From: PALSA-693 sp963780345
Lineage (GTDB): Bacteria > Actinomycetota > Acidimicrobiia > Acidimicrobiales > Palsa-688
NCBI GenBank assembly: GCA_963780345.1
Contig: CAWABU010000001.1
Location: 1-64,000, forward strand
Direction: 5' to 3'
Length of the DNA stretch: 64,000 bases
Made by a program: the position numbers and the translations under genes. This document shows, piece by piece, positions 16,551 to 25,618 of this stretch; position 1 is the first letter of the stretch, and each line of letters begins with the position of its first letter. A model generated the notes under the pieces. It did not search any database, was not told the DNA's origin, and was given only the letters and a program-made list of their open reading frames with translations.

Positions 16551-17726
16551 ATGAGTCAGCCCGTGTCCACGACCGTCACCGTCACCGTCCCCAACCACCT
16601 GATGCCCCGACTCGTCGGCCCGCTCAACGAGAACCTGCGGTTGGTGGAGGACGCCTTCGAGGGCACATCGATCCATGCCCGGGGCAACGAGTTCACGATC
16701 GCCGGCGACGATGCCGCCCTGGCCGCTCGCCTCGTCGACGAACTGCGACTGCTGCTCGAACAAGGGCAGCTCCTCGACCCCCAGGTCGTGTACCGCACCA
16801 TCGACATGGTGAGAGCGGACGAGCGCCCATCGGAGGTGCTGACCGCGGAGGTGTTGCGATCAGCCCGGGGACGTTCCGTGCGCCCCAAGACCAGTGGCCA
16901 GAAGCGGTACGCGGACGCCATCCGCGACAGCATCGTGACCTTCGGGGTGGGCCCGGCGGGTACCGGCAAGAGCTACCTGGCCGTGGCCCTGGCGGTCCAG
17001 GCGTTGCAGGCGAAACAGGTGGAGCGCATCATCCTGACCCGGCCGGCGGTCGAGGCGGGTGAGCGCCTCGGGTTCCTGCCCGGTGACCTCATGGCCAAGA
17101 TCGACCCGTACCTGCGTCCGTTGTACGACGCCCTCTACGACATGCTCGGCACCGACGGAGCCCGCCGGCTGCTCGACGCCGGGACCATCGAGGTGGCCCC
17201 GCTGGCCTATATGCGGGGCCGGACTCTCAACAACAGCTTCATCATCCTCGACGAGGCGCAAAACACCACTCCCGAGCAGATGAAGATGTTCCTGACCCGG
17301 ATCGGTTTCGGCTCCAAGGTGGTCGTCACCGGAGACGACACCCAGATCGACTTGCCCGGCGGGCGGTCCGGCCTGGTCGGCCTCGAGCAGGTCCTCACCG
17401 GAATCGAGGGCCTGTCGTGGGTGCGGCTCGGGCGGCGCGACGTGGTCCGCCACCGGATTGTCGCCGACATCGTCAACGCCTACGAGGTCGCGGACGCCAC
17501 CAGCCGGGCCGGCGCCGGCACCCCCGGCACTCCCGGCACTCCCGGCACTCCCGGCACTTCCGGCACCGCCGGCACTCCCGGCACCGCCGGCACTCCCGGT
17601 ACCGCCGGCACCGCGACCGGGACCCGCACCCACGGCCCGCCTCGCAGCGAGGCCGGCAACCTGGCCCACCCGGGCAGCCCCAGCCATGTCGGCCGGTCGG
17701 GCCGTCCTGGTCCGGGCCAGTCCTGA
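16551..17726 (+). CDS. phoH: PhoH-family ATPase with repetitive C-terminal tail
   Basis: A 391-residue PhoH-like P-loop ATPase. Walker A is GPAGTGKSY and Walker B is FIILDEAQN; PAVEAGERLGFLPGDL, APLAYMRGRTL and VVTGDDTQIDLP are family motifs. PhoH-like proteins are linked to RNA metabolism and sit next to ybeY in many bacteria. The body ends near residue 322; about 70 further residues are Gly-Thr-Pro/Ala repeats and a Gly/Pro/Ser-rich end not found in typical PhoH (about 330 residues). Start ATG 16551; TAGCCT 4 nt before it is a possible -10 at short spacing. Confidence 0.92.
   Translation: MSQPVSTTVTVTVPNHLMPRLVGPLNENLRLVEDAFEGTSIHARGNEFTIAGDDAALAARLVDELRLLLEQGQLLDPQVVYRTIDMVRADERPSEVLTAEVLRSARGRSVRPKTSGQKRYADAIRDSIVTFGVGPAGTGKSYLAVALAVQALQAKQVERIILTRPAVEAGERLGFLPGDLMAKIDPYLRPLYDALYDMLGTDGARRLLDAGTIEVAPLAYMRGRTLNNSFIILDEAQNTTPEQMKMFLTRIGFGSKVVVTGDDTQIDLPGGRSGLVGLEQVLTGIEGLSWVRLGRRDVVRHRIVADIVNAYEVADATSRAGAGTPGTPGTPGTPGTSGTAGTPGTAGTPGTAGTATGTRTHGPPRSEAGNLAHPGSPSHVGRSGRPGPGQS
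17515..17616. repeat. 9-bp coding repeat in phoH tail
   Basis: About eleven units of GGCACTCCC or GGCACCGCC code alternating GTP and GTA triplets. The unit is a multiple of three, so copy-number change would keep the frame. Confidence 0.85.
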
Positions 17727-17744
17727 CCCGAGACCGAGGGAGCG

Positions 17745-18263
17745 GTGGGCGCGGTCGTCTTCGGGGCGGATGAGCAGTCGGTGCATCCGGTCGATACCCT
17801 GCGGTGGATCAAACTGGCCGAAGCGGTGCTGGCGGCCGAGGGCGTTCGCGGTGCGACCGAGGTGTCGCTGCTGTTCGTGGACGAAGCCGCCATCGCCGAT
17901 CTGAACTCACGGTTCCTGGGCAAGGACGGTCCCACCGACGTGCTTGCCTTTCCCATCGATGAGGAGCCACCCGACAGCGGTCGTTCGCCCGATTCCGGGG
18001 GCACAGGTCCGGGCTTCAGTGGTGAGGCGGACGAGGCCCCGACGTTGCTCGGTGATGTCGTGATCTGCCCGGCGGTCGCCTACCGCAACGCTCCAGACCA
18101 CGCCGGTACCTACGACGACGAACTCGCCCTCCTGGTCGTGCACGGCCTGCTGCACCTGCTCGGGTTGGACCACGACGAACCGGACGAAGCGGAGGCCATG
18201 GAGGCCAAGGAGCGCGAACTCCTGGCCCGTTATCACCAGGCGCCCGAAGGCGAACCACGATGA
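17745..18263 (+). CDS. ybeY: Endoribonuclease YbeY
   Basis: A 172-residue YbeY-type single-strand RNase needed for 16S rRNA 3' maturation and ribosome quality control. The zinc-binding HGLLHLLGLDHD motif is complete, and TDVLAFPIDE is the family signature. An acidic/Gly-rich insert of about 25 residues follows FPIDEEPP. Start GTG 17745 has GAGGGAG 4-10 nt upstream. It lies 18 nt after phoH and its stop overlaps the next start (ATGA). Confidence 0.93.
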   Translation: MGAVVFGADEQSVHPVDTLRWIKLAEAVLAAEGVRGATEVSLLFVDEAAIADLNSRFLGKDGPTDVLAFPIDEEPPDSGRSPDSGGTGPGFSGEADEAPTLLGDVVICPAVAYRNAPDHAGTYDDELALLVVHGLLHLLGLDHDEPDEAEAMEAKERELLARYHQAPEGEPR

Positions 18264-19585
18264 TCGACCTGGTGGCCGCGTCGGACCGCCATTTCGGGTC
18301 GCAGGATGCGGTGCTACTCGTTGTGGTCGTCGTGCTTATCGCCGCGACCGGCGTCTTGGCCCTTTCGGAGACGGCCCTGACGCGGACCTCGACGGCCAAG
18401 GCGCAGGCGCTGGTAGAGGAGGGACGGCGCGGCTCCGCCACCCTTCTGCGGCTGGTCGAGCGGATCGGCACCGTCCTGCCGATCGTCCTGTTCGCCCTGG
18501 AGGTGTGCACCCTGGTCGCCGCCACCCTCGTCGGCGTGGTCGCGGCCCACGCCTTTGGGGCGTGGGGTGTTGCGGCGGCGACGGCCTTCGAGGTTGTGGT
18601 CATCTTCGTGCTGGCCGAGCTGGCGCCGAAGACGTGGGCAATCCAGCACACCGAACGAGCCGCGCTCTGGGCGGCCGGGGTGGTGGGCCCGCTGGTCGCC
18701 TTCAAGCCGCTGGGCTGGATCACCAGGGCCCTGATTGCCATCTCCAACGCCATCCTCCCCGGCAAGGGGATCAAGTCCGGCCCCTACACATCCGACGAGA
18801 TGCTGCGAGCCCTGGCCGATGAGGCCGTCGCCGAAGACGTGATCGAGCACGAGGAACGCACCCTCATCCACTCCATCCTCGATTTCGGCGACACCGTCGT
18901 CCGTGATGTCATGGTGCCCCGCCCCGACATGGTCGCGGTCGAGTCCCACGCCCGCATCATCGATGTGATCGACATCATCATTCCGGCCGGGTTCAGCCGG
19001 ATCCCCGTGTTCGGTCAGGGCATCGATGACATCGTCGGCATCGTCTATTCCAAAGACCTGATGCGGGCGGAACGGGAGGGGCGCCAGGAGGATCCGGTCT
19101 CGACCATCATGCGCCAGGCCCAGTTCACGCCGGAGAGCAAGAGGGTCTCGGAGTTGATGCGGGAAATGCAGGCTGGCAAATATCACATGGCCATGGTCGT
19201 GGACGAGTTCGGCGGCACCGCCGGTCTGGTCACCCTGGAGGACCTCATCGAGGAGCTGGTCGGCGAGATCACCGACGAGTACGACGTGGAGGAGGTGCCT
19301 TCCGAGCGCCTGGCTGATGGCACGGTGGTGGTCAACGCCCGCATGCCCGTCGATGAGGTCAACGAGCTGCTCCGAGAATCCGAGCTGCCCGAAGGCGATG
19401 AGTGGGACACCGTCGGCGGCCTCCTGTACAGCCTGCTCGGCCATGTGCCGGTCGAGGGGGAGGCCGCGTTCGTGGACGGTCACCGGCTGGTTGCGGAGCG
19501 GGTGCAGGGACGACGCATCGGCCGGGTCCGTATCTCACCCCTGGAGCCGATGCGTCAGGAGCGCGGCGGCGCGGCCCAGCCGTGA
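18260..19585 (+). CDS. HlyC/CorC-family membrane protein with CBS domains
   Basis: A 441-residue protein with an N-terminal DUF21/CNNM membrane domain (AVLLVVVVVLIAATGVLALSE, VLPIVLFALEVCTLVAA, VVVIFVLAELAPKTWA). Two CBS domains follow (VMVPRPDMVAVE, GFSRIPVFGQG, MAMVVDEFGGTAGLVTLEDL), then a C-terminal CorC_HlyC domain (NARMPVDEVNELL, TVGGLLYSLLGHVPVEGE). Relatives act in Mg2+/Co2+ transport or efflux. It overlaps ybeY upstream and era downstream (GTGA), a common gene order. Confidence 0.92.
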   Translation: MIDLVAASDRHFGSQDAVLLVVVVVLIAATGVLALSETALTRTSTAKAQALVEEGRRGSATLLRLVERIGTVLPIVLFALEVCTLVAATLVGVVAAHAFGAWGVAAATAFEVVVIFVLAELAPKTWAIQHTERAALWAAGVVGPLVAFKPLGWITRALIAISNAILPGKGIKSGPYTSDEMLRALADEAVAEDVIEHEERTLIHSILDFGDTVVRDVMVPRPDMVAVESHARIIDVIDIIIPAGFSRIPVFGQGIDDIVGIVYSKDLMRAEREGRQEDPVSTIMRQAQFTPESKRVSELMREMQAGKYHMAMVVDEFGGTAGLVTLEDLIEELVGEITDEYDVEEVPSERLADGTVVVNARMPVDEVNELLRESELPEGDEWDTVGGLLYSLLGHVPVEGEAAFVDGHRLVAERVQGRRIGRVRISPLEPMRQERGGAAQP

Positions 19586-20427
19586 GATCCGGATTCGCGG
19601 CACTGGTCGGCCGGCCCAACGCCGGCAAGTCCACCCTGCTCAACGCCATCCTCGGCGAGAAGGTGTCCATCACGTCCGGGGTGGCTCAGACCACCCGCAG
19701 GCGGGTGCGCGGCGTGCTCAACCGGCCCGACGCCCAGGTGGTGTTCGTCGACACGCCGGGCATCCACAAGCCCCGCACCCTGCTCGGAGCGCGGCTCAAC
19801 GAGACGGCCACCGTGGCCCTCGACGGCGTCGACGTGACCCTTCTCGTCGTGGATGCCACCGCGGCCGTGGGGAAAGGTGACCGATTCGTCGCGAACCTGA
19901 TCTCCGGGCCGTCCATCTGCGTGGTCAACAAAGTGGACGCGGCGTCGCGGGCGCAGGTGCTGCAGCAGCTGGAGACCGCGGCTGCGGCGGAGGGGCTCGG
20001 CTGCGAGGAGTTTTTTCCGGTGTCCGCTCTGACGGGGGAGGGAATCGAGCCGCTGATCGACGCCGTCGTGGCCCGCATGCCGGAAGGCCCGCGGCTCTAT
20101 CCCGACGACACCGTCACCGACGTCCCGGAGGCGGTGTGGGTGGCCGAACTGGTCCGCGAGCAATTGCTGGCGGTCACTCGCGATGAGGTGCCCCATTCGA
20201 TCGCCTGCCGGGTGACCGAGTGGGAGTGGCCCCGCATTCGCTGCGAGATTCTCGTCGAACGGGATTCACAGAAGGGGATCGTCATCGGTCGGGGCGGCGC
20301 CATTCTGCGTGAAGTCGGCACTCGCGCCCGGGCTCAGCTTCCCCCGGGCGCCTTCCTGGAGCTGTTTGTCAAGGTGGACCCGGATTGGCAGAGCCGGGCC
20401 CACGCCCTCGAGCGGCTGGGTTTCTGA
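19582..20427 (+). CDS. era: GTPase Era
   Basis: A 281-residue Ras-like GTPase that helps assemble the 30S subunit. G1 is GRPNAGKS, G3 is DTPG, G4 is NKVD and G5 lies near VSALTG. The C-terminal KH domain contains GRGGAILREVGTRARAQL. Start GTG 19582 overlaps the upstream stop. Its stop is only 9 bp from the stop of the convergent dinG, leaving almost no room for a terminator. Confidence 0.95.
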   Translation: MRSGFAALVGRPNAGKSTLLNAILGEKVSITSGVAQTTRRRVRGVLNRPDAQVVFVDTPGIHKPRTLLGARLNETATVALDGVDVTLLVVDATAAVGKGDRFVANLISGPSICVVNKVDAASRAQVLQQLETAAAAEGLGCEEFFPVSALTGEGIEPLIDAVVARMPEGPRLYPDDTVTDVPEAVWVAELVREQLLAVTRDEVPHSIACRVTEWEWPRIRCEILVERDSQKGIVIGRGGAILREVGTRARAQLPPGAFLELFVKVDPDWQSRAHALERLGF

Positions 20428-20436
20428 GCATTTGGG

Positions 20437-22425
20437 CTATCGATCGCCGGCCGGAGCGCGCAACGGGGCCAGAAAGTCCTCCACCTCGGACCGCTGTCTG
20501 GTTCGCCGCATGGGCGGAAGGGCGTGGATGAGCTCCCACCGGTAGCGGGCGGTGCCGAGGCGCGAGTCGAGCACGGCGACCACCCCCCGGTCGGAGCGGG
20601 ACCGAATCAGCCGGCCGGCGCCCTGAGCCAGCAGGGTCGCGGCGCGGGGCAGGTCGATCAGACCAAAGGCGTCCCGCCCGAGCTTGGCCCGGCGGGCCTG
20701 GAGGAGCGGATCGTCCGGTCGGGGAAAGGGCAAACGGTCGATGGCCACCAACGACAGGGCCGGTCCGGGAATATCCACTCCCTGCCAGAAGCCCATGGTG
20801 GCGAACAGGCAGGAGTGTTCGTCTGCGCTGAACTGGGCCAGGAGCGCGGGCTTGGGCAGATCCGACTGGGTCAGCAGCGGCCAGCGCACGCGCCGGCGCA
20901 AGGCGTCGGCGGCGCCGGTCATGGCCCGCCAACTGGTGAACAACGCCAGCGTCCGCCCCTCCGCCGCCTCGATCAGAGCCGCCAGTTCGTCGTGCATGGC
21001 CTGCTCGTAGCCGGGATGTCGGGGTTCCGCCAGGTGGACCGGGCAATACAGGAGCGCCTGGTCGTCGTAGGCGAAGGGGCTGCCGACGTCGAGCACGTCG
21101 TAGGAGCCCGGCCCGAGGCCGAGCCGCTCGCCGAGCCGGGGCGGAATGGTGGCGCTCGTCATTACTGCGGTCGGAGCATCTTCACGGGTCCACAGCGCGG
21201 CGCGGAAGGCCGCGCCGACGTCGAGCGGCGCCACCTTGAGCACCGGGGCGTGTTCCGGTCCCTCGACCCAGCCCACCTGGCTGTCGGACAGTTCGAGGAC
21301 CTGGTCGAGGTCGCTCAGGAGATGGCCGGCCGCCTGCTGGACCCGGGCCATTCGGGCCCGCAACCCGCCCTCCGACCCACCGTCGCCGGACTGGCCCAGC
21401 CCGGACTGGCCCAGCCCGGACTGGCCGGCCTCGTCGCGGCTTCGTGCCACCCGGCGGATGTCCGCCTGCAGCCGGTGGATCCGCTCGCGGGCAACGGTCA
21501 GGCGCGCCCGGGTGTCGTCGTCCAGCGGCCGCGGGAGGAGGGCACCGAGATGAGGGTGCAGGGCCTCGCCGAGCGATCCGGCCGTCTCCTCAACGGCGGT
21601 GGCAGCCGAGTAGTCGTCGAGGATCGGGCGGGCCGTGCGAGCCAAGGCCTGGAAGCGGCCCGCCCCGATCTCGAAGCCCAGGGCCGCGGACGCGATGTCC
21701 TCCAGTTCGTGGGCCTCATCGAAGATGACCAGGTCGTGGGGAGGCAGCAGATCGCCCCCCGAGGCCAGCGCCGCCGCGTAAAGGTGGGTATTCACCACCA
21801 CCACATCGGCCTGAGCGGCGCGGGCACGCGCCGCCTCGGCGAAGCAGACGTCGCCGGAAGGACACCGGCCCGCGCCAGGGCACTCCCTCGCCCCGACGCT
21901 CAGCTGCGACCAGGCGGCCGGGCTGGGCTCCCAGGGCAGTTCGGCCCGGTCCCCGGTGGCGGCGCGGCCGGCCCAATCCACCAACCGCCGAATCTCGCGA
22001 CCGAGCGGGCCGAGTTCGGGAGGTGGGCCGGCGGGCTCGCTGGAATCGAAACCCAGCTGCTCATCGCCGCTCGCCACCTCGGCTACCCGTTGCCGGCAGA
22101 TGTAGTTGGAGCGGCCTTTGAGCACGGCGAACAGGAACGGGGCGTCGAGGCTGGCGGCCAGGTGGGGAAGATCGCGGGCCGCCAGCTGATCCTGGAGGGC
22201 TTTGGTGGCCGTGGACACCACCGCCCGCGTCCCGAGGACCAGGGCCGGCACCAGGTAGGCCAGACTCTTGCCCGTACCCGTGCCCGCCTGCACCACCAGG
22301 TGGCGCTGTTCGCGGATCGCCCGTGCCACCGACTCGGCCATCGACGCCTGGGCCGGCCGCTCCTCCTGCTGAGGCAGCCCCGCCGTGGCGCCGGCGAGGG
22401 CAGCACGGATCGAGGGGTCGGCCAC
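20437..22425 (-). CDS. dinG: DinG/XPD-type ATP-dependent helicase
   Basis: A 662-residue superfamily 2 helicase of the DinG/YoaA type. Walker A is GTGTGKS, the box II is DEAH and GAGRLIRS is motif VI. Four Cys in the iron-sulfur position (YICRQR, then CPGAGRCPSGDVC) suggest a 4Fe-4S cluster as in XPD. A QSGLG repeat is inserted about residues 332-346. GTG 22425 is preceded at 7 nt by TACGCT on the minus strand, a leaderless arrangement. DinG unwinds 5'-tailed DNA, R-loops and forks. Confidence 0.9.
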   Translation of the reverse strand: MADPSIRAALAGATAGLPQQEERPAQASMAESVARAIREQRHLVVQAGTGTGKSLAYLVPALVLGTRAVVSTATKALQDQLAARDLPHLAASLDAPFLFAVLKGRSNYICRQRVAEVASGDEQLGFDSSEPAGPPPELGPLGREIRRLVDWAGRAATGDRAELPWEPSPAAWSQLSVGARECPGAGRCPSGDVCFAEAARARAAQADVVVVNTHLYAAALASGGDLLPPHDLVIFDEAHELEDIASAALGFEIGAGRFQALARTARPILDDYSAATAVEETAGSLGEALHPHLGALLPRPLDDDTRARLTVARERIHRLQADIRRVARSRDEAGQSGLGQSGLGQSGDGGSEGGLRARMARVQQAAGHLLSDLDQVLELSDSQVGWVEGPEHAPVLKVAPLDVGAAFRAALWTREDAPTAVMTSATIPPRLGERLGLGPGSYDVLDVGSPFAYDDQALLYCPVHLAEPRHPGYEQAMHDELAALIEAAEGRTLALFTSWRAMTGAADALRRRVRWPLLTQSDLPKPALLAQFSADEHSCLFATMGFWQGVDIPGPALSLVAIDRLPFPRPDDPLLQARRAKLGRDAFGLIDLPRAATLLAQGAGRLIRSRSDRGVVAVLDSRLGTARYRWELIHALPPMRRTRQRSEVEDFLAPLRAPAGDR
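21388..21430. repeat. 15-bp coding repeat within dinG
   Basis: GGACTGGCCCAGCCC occurs nearly three times in tandem, coding repeats of Gln-Ser-Gly-Leu-Gly on the minus strand. It lies between helicase domains, where an insert is likely tolerated. Confidence 0.8.
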
Positions 22426-22432
22426 GACCAGC

Positions 22433-22438
22433 AGCGTA
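22433..22438 (-). promoter_or_regulatory. -10 box for leaderless dinG
   Basis: Minus-strand TACGCT ends 7 nt before GTG 22425, giving a predicted leaderless transcript. Confidence 0.5.
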
Positions 22439-22521
22439 GGAGGTCAACGGCCCACCCCATTGGTATGTCCCGATGGCGTTCCGGCGGCACCAGACCGCCG
22501 CGGATCGGGTGCCGGCAGGGG

Positions 22522-22527
22522 TACCTT
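22522..22527 (+). promoter_or_regulatory. -10 box for leaderless uppS
   Basis: TACCTT ends 6 nt before GTG 22534. No well-placed ribosome-binding site is seen. Confidence 0.5.
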
Positions 22528-22533
22528 TCAGGC

Positions 22534-23274
22534 GTGGACCTGGACGGGCTCGACCCGAACCGCATTCCGCGCCACGTCGCATGCGTGATGGACGGGAATG
22601 GCCGTTGGGCCACCAAACAGGGGCTTGCCCGCACCGAGGGACACCGGGCCGGCGAGGACGCCCTCTTTGACACCGTCTGCGGGGCGCTCGACCTGGGGAT
22701 CAGCTATTTCACGGTCTACGCCTTCTCGACGGAGAACTGGCGCCGCCCGCACGAGGAGGTCCGGTTCCTCCTCAACGTCATCGCCGACGACCTGCTCACC
22801 CGCCGCCGCGACGAGCTCCACCGCATGGGCGTGAGGATCCGCTTCATTGGGCGGCGGGACTGGCGGGTGCCGCGCTGGATCGCCCGGCGCATGGACGAGG
22901 CGACCGCGTTGACCCACCGCAACCAGGCTTTGACCCTTCTGGTCGCCTTCAATTATGGCGGCCGGGCGGAGATCGTGGACGCCGTCCGGGCGATCGTGGC
23001 GTCAGGGCTGGCGCCGAACAAAATCGATGAACGAACCATTCACCGGCACCTCTACGCTCCCGACGTGCCCGATCCCGACCTGGTCATCCGGACATCGGGC
23101 GAGTTCCGCGTGTCCAACTTCCTGCTCTGGGAGCTGGCCTACAGCGAGCTGGTTTTCACGGATGTGCTCTGGCCCGACTTCCGCCGCGAGCACCTGATCG
23201 AGGCCATCCGGGAGTTCCAGGCCCGGGATCGGCGCTACGGGACCACCGGCCCCGAGGACGGGATCCCGAGCTAG
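22534..23274 (+). CDS. uppS: Polyprenyl (undecaprenyl/decaprenyl) diphosphate synthase
   Basis: A 246-residue cis-prenyltransferase that elongates farnesyl diphosphate to the lipid carrier for peptidoglycan and glycan synthesis. MDGNGRWA carries the catalytic Asp, GHRAGEDAL and YAFSTENWRRP are family motifs, and DLVIRTSGEFRVSNFLLWE is the conserved C-terminal signature. Start GTG 22534. TAG of this gene and GTG of recO share one base (TAGTG, 23272-23276). Confidence 0.95.
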   Translation: MDLDGLDPNRIPRHVACVMDGNGRWATKQGLARTEGHRAGEDALFDTVCGALDLGISYFTVYAFSTENWRRPHEEVRFLLNVIADDLLTRRRDELHRMGVRIRFIGRRDWRVPRWIARRMDEATALTHRNQALTLLVAFNYGGRAEIVDAVRAIVASGLAPNKIDERTIHRHLYAPDVPDPDLVIRTSGEFRVSNFLLWELAYSELVFTDVLWPDFRREHLIEAIREFQARDRRYGTTGPEDGIPS

Positions 23275-24002
23275 TGGGCCTCTATCGGGATGAAGGCATC
23301 GTGCTGCGTACCCACAAGCTGGGGGAGGCCGACCGGATCGTGGTGTTGTTCACGGCCGGGCACGGCAAGGTGCGGGCGGTGGCCAAGGGCGTCCGCAAGA
23401 CCAAGAGCCGTTTCGGGGGTCGGCTGGAGCCGCCCAATCGGGTCAGCTTGCTGCTGTACGAGGGCCGTGAGCTCGACATCGTCACTCAGGCGGAGACCAT
23501 CGAATATCACCCGGCCCTCCGCGAGGACCTGGAACGACTGACCGACGCCATCGCGGTGGTCGAGGCGGTCGATCAGGTGATTCAGGAAGGCGAGTCCAGT
23601 CCGGGCCTGTACCGGATGCTCGCCGCCGCCCTGCGGACCCTGGCTCAGCAGGAGCCGCGTTCGCCGCTGCTCGTCGCCGCCTTTTACTGGAAGCTCCTGG
23701 CCCTCGAAGGAGTGGCGCCGGTGCTGGACCGCTGCGTTCGCTGTGAAGGCGGCGCGGCCGCCGATCTGGTGAGCTTCGACCCGGTCGAGGGGGGCGCCCT
23801 TTGCCGGGAGCACCGGCGGGGGCCGGGGCTCGAGCCGGGCGCGCTGGAGCTGATCCGCCGCATCCTCGGAGGCGATTTGGCGGCGGTGCTCCACGAGCCG
23901 GCTGGCCGGGCTGCGACGGCAGCGAGCGGTCTGGCCACTACTGCCCTCGAGGCCCATCTCGAGCGCCGCCTGCGCACCGTGCACCTGCTGGGCCACGGTT
24001 AA
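23274..24002 (+). CDS. recO: DNA repair protein RecO
   Basis: A 242-residue RecO, which anneals DNA and loads RecA in the RecFOR gap-repair pathway. The N-terminal OB fold starts LYRDEGIVLRTHKLGEADRI, with KGVRKTKSRFGGRLEP typical of the family. The zinc site is reduced to CVRCEG and CREH. Start GTG 23274 overlaps the uppS stop, so the two are probably co-translated. Confidence 0.92.
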   Translation: MGLYRDEGIVLRTHKLGEADRIVVLFTAGHGKVRAVAKGVRKTKSRFGGRLEPPNRVSLLLYEGRELDIVTQAETIEYHPALREDLERLTDAIAVVEAVDQVIQEGESSPGLYRMLAAALRTLAQQEPRSPLLVAAFYWKLLALEGVAPVLDRCVRCEGGAAADLVSFDPVEGGALCREHRRGPGLEPGALELIRRILGGDLAAVLHEPAGRAATAASGLATTALEAHLERRLRTVHLLGHG

Positions 24003-24191
24003 GTCCGCTGACCGGCCGGCTGCGATCGGCACCAGGGCGCGATTGTGTTGTCAACGCGCACCGGGCGCGCCCCAGGGTTCGGGCGCGGTTGTGGTCGTAG
24101 AGCGCGCCGAGCGCGCCCAAAGTTCAGAAACGCGCCCAGGATGCCCGCTCCGGCTCCATTCCGCTCCTCTCGCGACGGTCCACCGGGCGAG
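24003..24191. other. Repeat-rich intergenic region before glyQS
   Basis: About 200 bp with many GGGCGCG and GCGCGCC words. GGGCGCG(A/G)TTGTG recurs at about 24035 and 24088. Several short inverted pairs are possible and may end the recO transcript. No gene is seen. Confidence 0.4.
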
Positions 24192-24197
24192 TAGCCT
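24192..24197 (+). promoter_or_regulatory. -10 box for glyQS
   Basis: TAGCCT ends 8 nt before ATG 24206 with no ribosome-binding site between, so the mRNA is probably leaderless or nearly so. Confidence 0.5.
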
Positions 24198-24205
24198 CGA
24201 CCCCT

Positions 24206-25525
24206 ATGGCGCCGAGCATGGACGACATCGTGCGGCTGTGCAAACAGCGCGGCTTCGTGTTCCCCTCGGCGGAGATCTACGGAGGGTTCCGCTCCACCTA
24301 TGATTACGGGCCCCTCGGCGTCCTCATGCTGCGCAACGTCAAGAACGCCTGGTGGCGGTCGATGGTGCAGCTCCGCCACGACGTCGTCGGTCTCGACGCC
24401 GCCATCCTGTCCAGCCCGAGAATCTGGGAAGCCTCCGGGCATCTGGCCAATTTCACGGACCCTCTGGTCGACTGCCGCCACTGCAAGGAGCGCTGGCGGG
24501 CCGATCATCTCGAACCGGACCCGGCCGACGGCTTGGTCCATTGCCCCAACTGCGGCAGCACCGACCTGACCGAGGCGCGGGCCTTCAACCTGATGTTCAA
24601 GACCTACGTGGGTCCGGTCGAGGACGAGGGCAGCGTCGCCTACCTGCGGCCTGAGACCGCCCAGGGCCACTTCATCAACTTCCTCAACGTCCTGCAGACG
24701 TCGCGCAAACGGCCGCCGTTCGGCATCGCTCAGATCGGCAAAGCCTTTCGCAACGAGATCACCCCCGGGAACTTCGTTTTTCGCACCCGGGAGTTCGAAC
24801 AGATGGAGCTCGAGTACTTCGTGCCGCCGCCGGATGCCGCCCGCTGGTTCGACTACTGGTGCCAGGAGCGGCTCGACTGGTACGTGGGTCTCGGGATGCG
24901 GCGCGACATGCTGCGATTGCGTCCGCATACGGCGGAGGAGCTGTCCCATTACTCGGCGGGCACTTCGGACGTGGAATTCCTTTTTCCGTGGGGCTGGGGC
25001 GAGCTCGAAGGGATCGCCAACCGGACCGACTACGACCTCCGGGCTCACGCCGAGGCCAGCGGGGTGCGGCTGGAGTACTTCGATCAGGCCACGGGCGAGC
25101 GCTACGTCCCTTATGTCATCGAACCGGCCGCCGGTGCCACCCGTTCGATGATGGCGTTCCTGCTCGCCGCCTACGAGGAGGACGAAATCGACGGCGAGTC
25201 CCGAACCGTCCTCCGGCTCCACCCCCGTCTGGCCCCGTACCAGGTGGCGGTGCTGCCTCTATCGCGCAAGGACACCCTCGTCCCGGTGGCCCGGGAAGTC
25301 CTTGATCTCCTGCAGCCGATCGCCATGTGCGACTACGACGAGACCCAGTCGATCGGGCGGCGGTACCGGCGCCAGGACGAGATTGGCACTCCGCTGGCGG
25401 TCACTGTCGACTTCGACTCCCTGGACGACCGGGCGGTCACCATCCGGGACCGGGATACGACCAAGCAGGTCCGGGTGCCCATCGCCGCCCTCGTCGACGA
25501 AGTGCAGAGCCGCCTGGCCGAGTGA
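24206..25525 (+). CDS. glyQS: Glycyl-tRNA synthetase (homodimeric type)
   Basis: A 439-residue class II alpha2-type glycyl-tRNA synthetase. Motif 2 is seen as AFRNEITPGNFVFRTREFEQ, motif 3 as AGATRSMMAFLLAAYEEDE. The insertion has a zinc-type CRHCKERW / CPNCGS pair. The C-terminal anticodon-binding domain begins LAPYQVAVLPLSRKD. Length is usual for actinobacterial enzymes. ATG 24218 is an alternative start four codons in. Confidence 0.95.
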   Translation: MAPSMDDIVRLCKQRGFVFPSAEIYGGFRSTYDYGPLGVLMLRNVKNAWWRSMVQLRHDVVGLDAAILSSPRIWEASGHLANFTDPLVDCRHCKERWRADHLEPDPADGLVHCPNCGSTDLTEARAFNLMFKTYVGPVEDEGSVAYLRPETAQGHFINFLNVLQTSRKRPPFGIAQIGKAFRNEITPGNFVFRTREFEQMELEYFVPPPDAARWFDYWCQERLDWYVGLGMRRDMLRLRPHTAEELSHYSAGTSDVEFLFPWGWGELEGIANRTDYDLRAHAEASGVRLEYFDQATGERYVPYVIEPAAGATRSMMAFLLAAYEEDEIDGESRTVLRLHPRLAPYQVAVLPLSRKDTLVPVAREVLDLLQPIAMCDYDETQSIGRRYRRQDEIGTPLAVTVDFDSLDDRAVTIRDRDTTKQVRVPIAALVDEVQSRLAE

Positions 25526-25618
25526 GCAGCACCAGGGTCGGGGGTGCGGATCGCAGTTCTCCCGGCAGCCTCTAGGCTCGCAGCACTTAGTTCTGACCCT
25601 CAGCCAAGGAACGCCCCC

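Noticed and set aside
18314..19483. A 389-codon minus-strand open frame
   Set aside because: Antisense to the CorC-like gene, which has clear CBS and DUF21 motifs.
20524..22533. Very long plus-strand open frame leading into uppS
   Set aside because: It is antisense to dinG, which has complete helicase motifs; uppS starts at 22534.
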